From assembly GCA_034620365.1 (NCBI GenBank), contig JAQGEQ010000367.1, forward strand, positions 1 through 64,000: DNA of 64,000 bases. Direction: 5' to 3'. Under the pieces are notes generated by a model, which did no database searches, was not told the origin of the DNA, and saw only the letters and a list, made by a program, of their open reading frames with translations. Below are positions 35,796 through 48,008 of this stretch, in pieces. The DNA is from Pegea sp. RAD2-039. Taxonomy: Eukaryota > Chordata > Thaliacea > Salpida > Salpidae. The first letter of the stretch is position 1. Every line of letters starts with the position of its first letter. The position numbers and the translations under genes were made by a program.

Positions 35796-35818
35796 AACAG
35801 TCGATAGTTGTCGCTATT
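35796..35818 (+). repeat. GC-rich core, copy 12 (inverted)
   Basis: Plus strand reads AACAGTCGATAGTTGTCGCT. It is the inverted form of the copy 8 variant. Confidence 0.6.
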
Positions 35819-36344
35819 AACCATACGTTAAATTTATGATCTTTCATTTGAATTCTTAAACTGAGAAATCATTTCTAGACAAAAAACCTTTTCTTAAATA
35901 CAATTTGATTTGAAAATGTGGCACTAGCCATTAGAGAATTGTACTTTTAGTTAAAAGAAATTCTACAAAATTTATTCTTATTTTAAAAGTTTACACATAA
36001 ATTCAAGCATTTTTATGGAATTCTTTCTATAAACTGTTTCTAACATGTCTTTAGTCATGCAAAAATATTTGGAACTCAATGGTTTACAAACAAGAAAAAT
36101 TATAAGTACCTTGAGTTAACATCAATCATAATTTTTCCGGAGAAAGGGTTGTAGATTAAATTTATTCTTTAAAAAGATTCTATGTTCGCAGATATATCAA
36201 ATAAATAATTCAATCAAAATAAAATATATATCGATTTATTGATAAAATATCTTTTAGTTGCTGTAAAAACTTGAAGTAATAAATCTTTATCAAATGTAAC
36301 CGAGTAATTGTATGATTTTCGCTAGAAAAAATTTTAATCGATGA

Positions 36345-36970
36345 TTTGAAAAATAAGTTTACCAAATTTTGGAAGATTTTGGAAGTCACGATTAGAAAAT
36401 TATAAACAATCCTAGAAAAAAATTTCTTTAAAAAACTTGGTAAGTATCAATCAAAAATATTTTGTTTTTTGATAATAAGTAATAGAAAAATTAAAGTTAG
36501 AAAAGTATGTTTTGGGCTTTTAGCAAACTCAATTTTATTTGTATTAACCCCACAAACACAAAATTGAAAAAAGTTAATATAACAATTTGAGTTTCCTATG
36601 AAAACTAAGGCTATTTTTGATATTTGTTTAAGTATTCTTGTTTAATTTGAAAACTGAATTATTCAGTTGTATAAAGAATCGAACTCAATATACTCAAATT
36701 ACTTTGATGAACGACGGTCAATTATGTTTGCTATGAGTGTCATACATGATATAATTTTAAGTTTTTGTTTTCCGACAACTCTAATTACAGAGAAGTGAAA
36801 TTATTTCCTTCATTTAAAATTCTTTTGTATATATATTCCTAATTGTGATAAAATGGGAAGACAAACTAAATGATAAATTAAAGATGTAATTTACTTTTAA
36901 AATGAAAATTATTTTTTTAAGAGTCGTTAATAAAATTTTTAAGTAATTAATGAATTAATGAACTTAATTT
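36345..36970. repeat. Segmental repeat, partner of 3,930-4,500
   Basis: Shared blocks are listed under the partner. Confidence 0.75.
36549..36583 (-). promoter_or_regulatory. Family 5 promoter-like unit
   Basis: On the minus strand TATATTAAC from 36,581 and GTTTGTGGGGTTAATAC, with TTTGTG beginning 25 bp after the first T. Confidence 0.4.
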
Positions 36971-37734
36971 TACAATTTTAAAAACTTACAAAATAAAATG
37001 TTTAAAAAACGTATCTTAACAATATAGAATTAAAAGGTTTGAAAGTTTTCTGTTAACTCAACATTTGTTTCTTCAAATTTTCTGATTTTTCTAAAAAATA
37101 TCTTTCTTGACTTAGGTAGAGCTCCATAATGAGGCTGGTAAATTTTACATTTAATATCAAAGAAATTTGATCATATTATATTAGCCTTCTTTATTTATCT
37201 CTATTACTAACCAAAACATTATTGTGTGAACTTACTTACTTTGTAAAATCTTATCTTATTATAGTCTAATGAACAACCTAAGGATCAAAAATTGTTTCTC
37301 TAGCACGCTGTCAAAAGCATTTTTTAATTTCTTTTAAAAGTTCAGGAACAAAAAGTGAAGGAACTAACCACACATCTTTAAAAAAAGTAATCTTCAGAAT
37401 CGTTAAAAAATAATTTGAATAAAATTGTTTAAGCAATTTAATTCAATTAGCGTTTTAAGAATAACAATATTTATTTTTTGAAAAGTTATTCACGTAGAAT
37501 TTTAATCAAGTTTGACTCTTATACGTATTTTCATGACAAAATAGATGTGGCTTGATTAAAATTGTGCAATAGATCTATTAGACAAATTTAACAAAGTGAG
37601 TTTTTATGACGATTAACAGTTGACTTTTGAGAAAATCTTTTTCCACACACATCACACTGGAATGTCCATTCACCATTGTGAGTTCTTTCAAATAATTATT
37701 ATTTCTTATAATTATTAATTATTATTTTTTTCAG
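36971..37734. other. AT-rich spacer before the minisatellite
   Basis: Short remnants only (GATCAAAAATTG near 37,280; TTATTCACG near 37,485 resembling 19,390). No gene. The last 50 bases are an ATTATT-rich run leading into the minisatellite. Confidence 0.45.
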
Positions 37735-40700
37735 TAATGGTTGTTGTTGGCTGCTAATGGTTGTTGCTAGTCGCTAATGGTTGTTGCTGGTTGCTAGTGG
37801 TTGTTGCTGGTTGGTAATAGTTGTTGCTGGCTTCTAATTGTTGGTGCTGGGTGGTATTGGCTGTTGCTGGGTGGTATTGGTTGTTGCAGGCTGCTAGTGG
37901 TTGCTATTGGTTGTTGCTTGGTTGCAGTGGTTATTGCTGGCTGCAAGTGGTTTTTGCTGCTGTGAAGTGGTTGTTGCTGGTTGGTAATGGTTGTTTTTGG
38001 CTGCTAATGGCTGTTGCTTGTTGGTATTGGTTGTTGCTTGGTGCTATTGGTTGTTGCAGGCTGCTAGTGGTTGCTATTGGTTGTTGCTTGGTGGTATTGG
38101 TTGTTGCTGTGTGCTATTGGTTGTTGCTGGGTACTAGTGGTTGTTGCTGGTTTCTAATGGTTTTTGCTGGCTACTAGTGGTGGTTGCTGGTTGGTAATAG
38201 TTGGTGCTGGGTGGTATTGGTTGTTGCTGGGTGATAGTGTTTGTTGCTGCCTGCTAATGGTTGTTACTGGTTGCAGTGGTTGTTGCTGGTTGAAAGGGTT
38301 TGTTGCTGGTTGCAAGTGATTTTTGCTTGCTGCTAATGGTTGTTGCTCCGTGGTATTGGTTGTTGCTGGGTGGTATTGGTTGTGGCTGGCTGCTAATGGT
38401 TGTTGATGCTTCGAAGTGTTTATTACTGGTTATTAATGGTTGTTGCTGGTTATTAGTGATTGGTAGTGATTGTTGCTGGTTGCTAGTGGTTGTTGCTGGG
38501 TGGTATTGGTTGTGGCTGGCTGCTAATGGTTGTTGATGCTTTGAAGTGTTTGTTACTGGTTATTAATGGTTGTTGCTGGTTATTAGTGTTTGGTAGTGAT
38601 TGTTGCTGGTTGCTAGTGGTTGTTGCTGGGTGGTATTGGTTGTTGTTGGCTGCTAAGGGTCGTTGCTAGTTGCTAATGATTGTTGCTGGTTGCTAGTGTT
38701 TGTTGCTTGGTGCTATTGGTTGTTGCTTGGTGCTATTGGTTGTTGCAGGCTGCTAGTAGTTGCTGCTGGTTGCTAGTGGTTGTTGCTGGGTGGTATTGAT
38801 TGTTACTGGGTGCTAGTGGTTGTTGCTTGTTTCTAATGGATTTTGCTGGCTACTAGTGGTTGTTGCCGGCTGCAAATGGTTGTTGCTGCTTTGAAGTGGT
38901 TGTTGCTGGTTGGTAATAGTTGTTGCTGGTTTCTAAAGGTTGGTGCTGGGTGGTATTGGTTGTTGCTGGCTGCCAGTGGTTGTTGCTGGGTGGTATTATT
39001 TGTTGCTGGCTGCTAATGGTTGTTGCTGGTTGCAGTTGTTGTTACTGGCTATTAGTGGTTGTTGCTGGCTGCAAGTGGTTGTTGGTGCTTTGAAGTGGTT
39101 GTTGCTGCTTTGAAGTGGTTGTTACTGGTTGGTAATTGTTGTTGCTGGTTGCTAATGGTTGTTGCTGGTTGCTAATGGTTGTTGCTGGTTGCTAGTGATT
39201 GTTGCGGATTTTTAATGGTTTTAACTGGCTACTAGTGGTTGTTGCAGCTTTGAAGTGGTTGTTGCTGGTTGGTAATGGTTGTTGTTGGCTGCTAATGGCT
39301 GTTGCTTGGTGCTATTGGTTGTTGCAGGCTGCTAGTGGTTGCTGCTGGTTGCTATTGGTGGTTGCTTGGTGGTATTGGTTGTTGCTGGGTGGTATTGGTT
39401 GTTGCTGGGTGTCAGTGGTTGTTGCTGGTTTCTAATGGTTTTTGCTGGCTACTAGTGGTTGTTGCTGGCTGCAAGTGGTTGTTGCTGCTTTGAAGTGGTT
39501 GTTGCTGGTTTGTAATAGTTGTTGCCGGTTTCTAAAGGTTGGTGCTGGGTGATATTGGTTGTTGCTGGCTGCCAGTGGTTGTTGCTGGGTGGTATTTGTT
39601 GTTGCTGGTTGCTAATGGTTATTGCTGCTTCGAAGTGGTTGTTTCTGGTTTGAAGTGGTTGTTTTTGATTTGAAGTGGTCTTTGCTGGTTGGTAATGGTT
39701 GTTGCTGGTTGTTTTTGGTTGTTGCTTGGTGGTATCGGTTGTTGCTGGGTGCTATTGGTTGTTGCTAGGTGCTAGTGGTTGTTGCTGGTTTCTAATGGTT
39801 TTTGCTGGCTACCAGTGGTTTTTGCTGGCTGCAAGTGGTTGTTGGTGCTTTGAAGTGGTTGTTGCTGGTTGGTAATAGTTGTTGCCGGTTTCTAAAGGTT
39901 GGTGCTGGGTGATATTGGTTGTTGCTGGCTGCCAGTGGTTGTTGCTGGGTGGTATTGGTTGTTGCTGGTTGCTATTGGTTGTTGCTGGGTGCTAGTGGTT
40001 GTTGCTGGTTTCTAATGGTTCTTGCTAGCTGCAAGTGGTTGTTGCTGCTTCGAAGTGGTTGTTGTTGGTTGCTAATGTTTGTTTCTGGCTGCTAGTTGGT
40101 GTTGCTGGTTGCTAGTGGTTGTTGATGATTGCTAATGGCTGTTGTTGGTTGGTAGTGGTTGTGGCTGGCTGCTAATTGTTGTTGCGGCTTCTAAGTGTTA
40201 TTTACTGGTTGTTGCTGGCTGCTAGTGGTTGTTGCTGGGTGGTATTGGTTGTTGCTGGCTGCTAATGGTTGTTGCTGCTTCGAAATGTTTGTTACTGGTT
40301 ATTAATGGTTGTTGCTGGTTGGTAGTGATTGTTGCTTGTTGCTACTGGTTGTTGCATGGTGGTATGGGTTGTTGCTGGTTCCTAGTGGTTGTTGCTGGGT
40401 GGTATTGGTTGTTGCTGGTTGCTAATGGTTGTTGCTGCTTCGAAATGTTTGTTACTGGTTATTAATGGTTGTTGCTGGTTGGTAGTGATTGTTGCTTGTT
40501 GCTACTGGTTGTTGCATGGTGGTATGGGTTGTTGCTGGTTCCTAGTGGTTGTTGCTGGGTGGTATTGGTTGTTGCTGGTTGCTAATGGTTGTTGCTGCTT
40601 CGAAGTGGTTTTTGCTGGTTGGTAATGGTTGTTGTTGGCTGTTAATGGTTGTTGCTAGTTGCTAATGGTTGTTGCTGGTTGCTAGTGTTTGTTGCTTGGT

Positions 40701-41480
40701 GGTATTGGTTGTTGCTTGGTGCTATTGGTTGTTGCAAGCTGCTAGTGGTTGCAGCTGGTTGTTTTTGGTTGTTGCTTGGTGGTATTAGTTGTTGCTGGGT
40801 GGTATTGATTGTTACTGGGTGCTTGGGGTTGTTGCTGGTTTTTAATGGTTCTTGCTGGCTACTAGTGGTTGTTGCTGGCTGAAAGTGGTTGTTGCTGCTA
40901 TGAAGTGGCTGTTGCTGATGGTAATAGTTGCTGCTGGTTTCTAATGGCTGGTGCTGGATGGTATTGGTTGTTGCGGGCTGCCAGTGGTTGTTGCTTGGTG
41001 GTATTGTTTGTTGCTGGCTGCTAATGGTTGTTGCTGGTTGCAGTGGTTGTTGCTAGCTGCAAGTGGTTGTTGCTGGTTGGTAATGGTTGTTGCTGGTTGG
41101 TACTGGTTGTTGCTGGTTGGTAATGGTTGTTGCTGGTTGCTAGTGGTTGTTGCTAGTTGCTAGTGGTTGTTGCTGGTTGCTAGTGGTTGTTGCTGCTTTG
41201 AAGTGGCTGTTGCTGGTTGGTAATGGTTGTTGTTGGCTGCTAATGGTTGTTGCTTGGTGCTATTGGTTGTTGCAGGCTGCTAGTTGTTCTTGGTTGTTGC
41301 TTGGTGGTATTGGTTGTTGCTGGGTGCTATTGGTTGTTGCTGGTTTCTAATGGCTGGTGCTGGATGGTATTGGTTGTTGCTGGCTGCAAGTGGCTGTTGC
41401 TGCTTCGAAGTGGTTGTTGCTGGCTGCTAATGGTTGTTGCTGGTTGCTAGTGCGTGTTGCTTGTTGCTAGTGGTTCTTGG
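37735..41480. repeat. 3.7-kb G+T-rich minisatellite, 20-bp unit
   Basis: The array is built from a 20-bp unit close to GGTTGTTGCTGGTTGCTAGT. Each unit is two related 10-bp halves, GGTTGTTGCT and GGTTGCTARY. Almost all cytosine is confined to GCT, so the strands are very asymmetric (G+T on plus). Units vary in the second half (CTAGTG, GGTATT, CTAATG, CGAAGTG). Higher-order repeats are visible: 160 bp at 40,229-40,605 (nearly identical), 130 bp around 38,361-38,640, and a 360-bp period joining 39,512 and 39,872. The W/L/V/G/C-rich open frames here are translations of the repeat. The array ends 138 bp past the RPB9 stop codon. Confidence 0.97.
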
Positions 41481-41617
41481 TAGCAAAATTTTGATGTTGA
41501 ACAACTTTTTAATGAAAAAAAAGAAGTATGCAATTTTTGCAACATATCGTTTTCTGCGAACAAGACACGAAATGAAAGCAAAAAGAAGCAGATGACGTCA
41601 TGGAATAGAATCATCAT

Positions 41618-42761
41618 TAAGTCCAACGATGGCCACAAGAGGAGTTTGTACAAACAAAGTACAACTTCATCCCTGCCTCGTCTCTAGCTGATTCAGACTG
41701 GAAGAACACTGCTTCTTTATGGTGACACCTAGTGGCAAAAATGAGCGCTGAAGAGCTTAGAGAGCTGATGACTTACTTAGGGCAGGGATTATCCTTTGTT
41801 CTTGGCAAGGTTGGATCCTGGGCTACATCAGGATTGATTTGAGACAATTCATCAACCTCATGTACAACTTTGTTGACATAAACACAAGGATTATCTGCCT
41901 TGATTTGAAAACCACAATTGCGACACTAAAATGAAGTAATTCATAAAAATGTTCATTGTAACTATTTCAATTTTCAACCAGCTATAAAAATGAATAACTC
42001 ACAGCATACAGCAACTCTTTATTAATTTTATCTTCTTTTGGATACAGCATGTTATTACTAAAAAACAAAAAAGTTTCAATGAATAATAAAATAGAAATAT
42101 CATTAAAAACATAAACCAGCAAATAATTTTGAAACAGTAGATAAGAAAACCATAATTTTGTCTTATTAATAAGTTTAGTATAAATAATATTTTTATAACT
42201 TGTTCACCAAAAAAGGATATTTATTTTATTTTCAAACCAATAAGACAAAATTGCATATTGGAAAATAAACAAAAAATAAAAAAGAACATATAGTAGCAAA
42301 GAATATTTCATATTTTTCTTTTCCACTCATTAGTTATGGTATATTTTATATAAATAAAATAAAAAAAAAACTTTATAATAAAACTTTAAAATAAAACTTT
42401 ATAAAAAACTAGAATAAATAATATATTTCATATTTATGAAAATAAAACTTACTAAAACATGAATTAATAAGTTTAATTGACTTTATTATGCTTATTATAT
42501 AATACTAATTATAATCATAAAATAATAAGATAAATTATTACAAATTTATATTTTGAATAGTCTTTTAAAGTTATAGCAGACTTTTGAAGATAAATAATAA
42601 AATTAGAAATAAAATAGTACATAAGGATTAAAAAATATGGTAAGTACTTTATGTAGATATATTTCTAATAAAATTATAGAATTGAAAAACTAATAAAACA
42701 ATTTTTACCATTCTTGACAGAACTTTATTCCAATAAAATTAGGCCCTCTGCTTGAACTCAT
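41618..42761 (-). CDS. POLR2I: DNA-directed RNA polymerase II subunit RPB9 (four exons)
   Basis: RPB9 is the small two-zinc-ribbon subunit of nuclear RNA polymerase II, sitting at the jaw of the enzyme and acting in start-site choice, elongation and proofreading. Exons on the minus strand: 42,761-42,709, 42,057-42,003, 41,925-41,777 and 41,729-41,618 (stop TAA). Introns are 651, 77 and 47 nt, all GT-AG, and joining them leaves the frame open to give 122 residues (the human protein has 125). Zinc ribbon 1 uses C15, C18, C37, C40 (FCQEC and ACRNC). Zinc ribbon 2 uses C84, C87, C112, C117 (CPKC and [10 protein letters not shown]). The conserved linker reads HEVDELSQ then [16 protein letters not shown], and the TFIIS-like loop reads [11 protein letters not shown]. 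The start is the only ATG in frame before [13 protein letters not shown], preceded by AAAAAA. The short N-terminus matches the family. All key residues are present, so it should be functional. Confidence 0.96.
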
Positions 42762-44815
42762 TTTTTTCTTTATTGAAATAAAATCAATAAATAAAAGATG
42801 TAGTTATAAAGCTACAACAAACTGGACATCATTATTGATTTCGATAAGTTTAACATTCAGCATTCAAAATATAAATAAAACTATATTTTGTTCTTCATTA
42901 GGAAACTATACAATTTTTAAATCGTTTGATTGTAGTTAATATTAAATACAAAAACAAATCTATATATTTATTTAGAACGACTTTTTCAGACTTATTAAAA
43001 TTAATAAGTTTTCTTTAATGCTTGAATAACTATTTAAAATCCAATTTCTTGGCAAGAACTATTTGAATCATTCCTAGATTTGTTAAAGATCAAGAAAATC
43101 TTTTGATCATTGTTTAACCTTCATCATATTTCCTTTTCAATTTTCATTAGTAGGAAATGCTAAATTCTAACGCGAAATTTGCGATTGTAAAGCAAATTAA
43201 AAAGCTGTTTTTTGTTAAATTACTGTTTTTAAGTAATAATGATAATAAGTTGAGTTGCTTCATTTGCTAATGTGAATTTTTTTGAAACGAAAAATATGTT
43301 GGAAGAAAATTTATAAAGTTTCAAATAGAAAGTTGAAAACAGTTTCATTCAAATCATAACAAGTAGTATATCGACGCTATATTTAAAATAAAAACAAGTC
43401 TCTAAAACAAAATCAGTGAACCGAAACTTTTTCAGTCTGTTATGAAGTTTGATTAGATTTGATAAATAAAATATGAGATGAAAATAAAAAAGTTTGCTGA
43501 AAAATTACTGTAGCCAAGAAGTTTCTGAGCTATCTAAAATTGTAATCACATCAAAACCAGTAAATCAAACTTTTATTAAAATAACAGAATTAACAACTTT
43601 ATGTTTCACTTCTGTATGTGATAAAAATTATTTTTAGAATTAATTAAGAGGATGCAATTTTAATGACGTTTAAAAAAAAACTATTAAAAAGACATTCTAA
43701 TATTTCAACTATAAATAAAAAGAAAATTAAGAACAATTTTCTTTCAAAAAAAACAATGTTGTAGATATTTTCTAGATTTTGATGTTTAAAAAAACGAATA
43801 ATAATAGAAATGAAATAAGGATAAAATTAATTTACTTTTTCGAATTTTGAATATTTTTAGCAAATGTTATTATTTATTACTTTATTTTCATGCAAATTAA
43901 GTATCAGTAATGTTGTTTTACAAAAAATCTTTTTCAATGTTTTTCAAGAATGATAATTTTATGAAAAAGTAAAAATAAACAAAATAAATAAAATTATTAA
44001 GGAATAAAAACAGTAGCTTTTATTAGCAAATTTAAAATTAAAATTATATAAATATTAAAATTTCATAAAAACAAAGAATATTTTTGAAAACAATCCAAAT
44101 CTATTTCCTGTTTTGTTTTTCTCCATTAATAGCTTTCCGAAAATAAATTTACTTCAAAATATTTCACATTGAAATTTCTAGCTTTGGATAAATCTAAGTT
44201 TTCAATAAAATTTACTTTTAAGGAAATTTTAGAATAAAAATTAATACTTTTATTTTTGAAAAAAACTTTTTATTAGCAGATAAAATTGTTCTACTTTTGT
44301 TAAATTAAAAGTAAACGAAAAAGCAGAAAAAGTAATTTATGAACTTTCTTTGAGTTAGCTATTTTAATGAATACTATTAAATCTGTTTTCTAAAAGATTA
44401 TTAAAGAAATAATTTTGGTTTTAAGAAATAATTGTATTTCTTTAATGGATAAATTTATAAGGACTCATCATTAAAATCATTATCATTAAGATCAACATCT
44501 TACCAATATCTGCATTTGATGCTCATCTTCATTTTTCAAAAACTTTCCTTTCAAACTAAAAAACACACAAATCAATTACTGATGACGTCGCATGCTGATG
44601 ATGTTATCTTCAACCGACACCAGATGTTATTTTGAACTCATCAACTTCTGGCTTATTCATCTTTGTCAAAGATCGTGTTCCACTTCGCAGTGAGATCTTG
44701 TGGATTTTAAATCTGTTTTTGAAGAGATTATTAAAAAAGAATTTTAATGTAGAATGTATCAGTCTTAGATAATTACACAATGAAAGTTCTCTATTTTTGG
44801 TATCGACCATTTGTC
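42762..44815. other. Single-copy AT-rich spacer upstream of RPB9
   Basis: Not part of the repeat blocks. It contains the unresolved RPB9 promoter (no clear TATA close to the start codon) and one possible small coding region at 44,610-44,810. Otherwise nothing is recognised. Confidence 0.5.
44610..44810 (-). CDS. Possible small protein or terminal exon, unidentified
   Basis: A 66-residue frame with its own ATG. The second half is less AT-rich than its surroundings and protein-like (SLRSGTRSLTKMNKPEVDEF, ending TSGVG). A plausible acceptor, TCTTCAAAAACAG, lies just before FKIHKISLRS, so the true structure may be a terminal exon starting near 44,708. The first half (LRLIHSTLKFFFNNLFKN) is then probably intron. 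It sits on the same strand as RPB9, 1.85 kb upstream, and ends where repeat block 2 begins (44,816). I do not recognise the family. Confidence 0.35.
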   Translation of the reverse strand: MVDTKNRELSLCNYLRLIHSTLKFFFNNLFKNRFKIHKISLRSGTRSLTKMNKPEVDEFKITSGVG

Positions 44816-45437
44816 AATATATTATTATTACAGTATGTGGCTCTCAACAAAAATAATTTTTAGATTTTATAAGGAAATTTCTTATGATAATGCATGTAAT
44901 ATAATTTCAAAATTTTACTTTCTAAAATTAAATTAGAAAATTTTATGAAGTATATCTTTTAAAACACAATACCTTTACGATTTTAGTTTGACTCTAATAT
45001 AGCTAGAAAGCAAATTACAAACTATATGAAGAAACTGACATTTACCGTTTTTCCAATAAATGAAAAAAATGAGGTGAATATACTGGAGTTAATTTAACTC
45101 TAACAAAAAATAACTACATTAAAAATAATATAAACATTTACAACTATCCCAAGTATTAGGAGTGAAAATTAGTTTTCTTAGTTTAACTATTCTTTAAATA
45201 ATGTTATTTGAAAGTATTATTATCTTTAACAAACAACAATCAGTAGATGAACATAACTGAAATTTCTCTGCTACAATTTCTTTTAAATGTTTCTTACATA
45301 AATTTTTTAACAGAAGAAAGTAAATAACAAGTAACTGTTGCAGCACTTCAGAACAACAACAGCAAATGTATTTAAATTAGTCATAATTATCTAAACCGAG
45401 ATATAAATTTCATTTCAGTAAAAAATATTTTATAATG

Positions 45438-45610
45438 CTTCACTAGCATCAATGTTATTTACCGTAAAATCACCTATAAGAAGAAACGGGCTCCAAATAT
45501 AGAAACTGTCTGGATACTTGTATTTATGCAGACTTCGTCAAATATCAAAGCTTATATATAAAGTGGTGTCATCTTAATCTTATGTAATCTTATGTTTCTA
45601 GTGCTCAAAA
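45438..45610 (+). promoter_or_regulatory. Family 1 promoter-like unit d (internal duplication)
   Basis: Upstream element 45,438-45,496 (CACCTAT-AAGAAGAA-ACGGGCTCCAAA, arm slightly damaged). TATATATAAAG from 45,553. A short direct duplication (ATCTTA repeats) pushes the TTTCTAGTGC motif to 42 bp from the TATA, so this copy breaks the 27-bp rule. Confidence 0.4.
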
Positions 45611-45990
45611 AAGTAGCTTAAAGATTTTATTAAGTAATTTTTAAATGACAATAAGAAATCTTTTCAAAGCATTTTCAATAATGACACTGATAAAAACATT
45701 TCTTATATATTTCTATGTATTTTATGTTTATATTGTTCAAATTGTATAATTAGCAAACTTTATTTATTAAATTAATATTCTAATAAATTTACACTTTCAG
45801 TAAATTATGTTGAAAATATTTTCTATTTCTCGCAGTTCAGAAAAAATATTCCGTAAAAAATTTTAGAGTAAAAACAAAATAATATGATATTTTAATAATA
45901 TAGATCCTTAACAACTTCAAGTGTTTTTTAGCTTGATATGTTCGCTTGTGAAATTACTTTCATTAGAAAAACAGTTTATATATCATAAGT

Positions 45991-46115
45991 TGAAACTTGT
46001 TCAACCTCAAAATAATAGAAACAAATTAAATCATAGCACCCAAATATCTGGTAAAATTTCGTTATACTCATATTATATATTATTGCATTTTAATCTAGGG
46101 TTAGTGAGTTGAAAT
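45991..46115 (+). promoter_or_regulatory. Family 4 promoter-like unit d
   Basis: Upstream box TTCAACCTCAAAAT (CAAAAT at 46,008-46,013), TATATATTATTG from 46,074, TTAGTGAGTT from 46,101 (27 bp; TTTGTG altered to TTAGTG). Confidence 0.45.
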
Positions 46116-48008
46116 TTTAAAATGTTTATTTTCTGCAAAATTAGGTAAATCTGTAATTTTTGAAATTATGCAATTTTTACTTGATTTTACTATTCTGAAA
46201 TTCCATATTTTTCTTACTAAAGTCTTACTAATTTTTATGTTTCAGTTGAATTGTGAAAGTTTTAAAACTATTCTATAAATTAAACTTGTTATTAAAGCAA
46301 CTTATTTAAAAGAACTGTCTTGTTTGTTTTCTAATTCAATTTTTTTATAAAACTTAACCTCGACAATTAATAACTTTCATTTTTAAGAAAAACAACTTTT
46401 CTATGTAAAAAATTATGTATGTTTAAAATTATCCTCAGCAAAAATGTCTTTAAAAAATGCATCAAAGTTTAATTGAATTTGAAATTTAAGGGAAACAAAA
46501 AACGTGAAAAATAATAAAATATATAAATAAATTCTATCTGCATTTTCTTTTCTAAGTCGATTTGTTAATGGTAAATAGAGATTAAGATCTACAAAAAATT
46601 AATCTATTAGCGTTTGTTTTAGATTATAAGTAGCTTATTTAATATTGTGAAGCATACAAATTCGTAATTTTTCGATTTTACTTTTTTTTTAAATAAATAA
46701 AAATAAATAAGTTTAAAATAAACACATAATTAATTTGAAGTTAGTGAGTATAAATGTTTTAAAATTTGAAATATTAGTAAATATATTATTAGAAAACATT
46801 TCAAATTAAATTATTTTTTGATATGTTTACGTAATCTACTTTTTACAGACTTTACCTAATTTAGTTTTAACAATAACAAATTATATAACAACTAAACTTT
46901 ATATAAATAAGAATGAATTTACTTTCTAAAAACCCTTCAAAATTATTATTTGTATTTTGATTTTATAATAAATTTTTCTATGAAATATTTATAAAATAAT
47001 TAAAACTTTATCAGTTTTATCCCAAAATATTTTGAAATATATTTTGTAATCAAATTTACTTTAAAGTAAATAGCAATTTCCATGAAAGAATAATAATACT
47101 TTTTTTAGTTAGTCAATAAAAACAAGAGGTTATTACTAGATTTATTTAATTTAAATAAATTGTAATAAATAATTAATACTTTAAAGATAATAAAAAGGTT
47201 TACAGCTATCAATAAAGTATTTCTAAAAATTAAATTATTTTTCTTAGTTTGAAAAATTACCTTTCCTTATTATATTTAGCTAACTGTTCTAAAACAGGAT
47301 AAAAGCAAAATGATAAATTAAAAATGGACATTAGATTTAAAAAGAAAAACTGGATTTAGAATTTGTTAAGGAATTGACGAATTAAAATTCTAAAATTTCA
47401 ATTAAAAGCCGTTTATTCTTATGCATAAATTACAGCAAGGACGTCATTATGCAGTTTTTTTATGATTTTTTAAAAAACTATTAGATTTAAATAATTCATG
47501 GTAGTTTTCGAAGGTTTTCGATAGAATGTAGAGTTTCTAGCTTTTGTTTTTAATATGAAAAAATTGATTTGATAAATTATAGAAATATACTTTTTTTGTA
47601 CAGAAGTAAACAAATATTAATTTAAAACAAAAATTAAAGAAAAATTTGCAAAAAAAGTATTAAGCTGTTAAAATATTGTTTGATAAATCAATAACAGTAT
47701 GGTAACTTCTGACTAGTTTTTCTTAGATGTAAATAAGAAGTTAAATTTAAAAAAAGAAAATTAATTTCCAAATTGACTACTTGTTTAAATACTGTGAAGT
47801 TGGTTTGGTTTCAACAGTTCTGATTGACTAACTTATTACAAAGATTTATTCAATTATAACTGAAAACTGTTCAGCTTCAGAAAGAATGCATAGAAAAGTA
47901 AAATAATAAGTTGCTGCAACTTATAAAATCAACAGCAAATTATTTAAATAAGTGATAATCATTTAAACAGAGATAGAAATTTAGTTTCAATAAAAAATCT
48001 TTTATAAT

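Larger units (their letters stand above)
35037..36344. repeat. Inverted repeat material
   Basis: Copies here run opposite to the rest of the block: a family 4 unit on the minus strand and two inverted GC-rich cores 112 bp apart. The 69-codon plus-strand frame at 35,358-35,567 is antisense to the family 4 neighbourhood, so I do not call it a gene. Confidence 0.6.

Noticed and set aside
1..37734. Regularly spaced repeats as a possible CRISPR-like array
   Set aside because: Units are hundreds of bases long, diverged, on both strands, and in a eukaryotic context.
37821..41450. Many W/L/V/G/C-rich open frames in the minisatellite
   Set aside because: They are translations of the 20-bp repeat (a 20-residue period in each frame), overlap each other and have no other gene signals.
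41447..41653. 68-residue minus-strand frame overlapping RPB9
   Set aside because: Overlaps exon 4 of RPB9 in another frame and runs through its 3-prime leader into the minisatellite.
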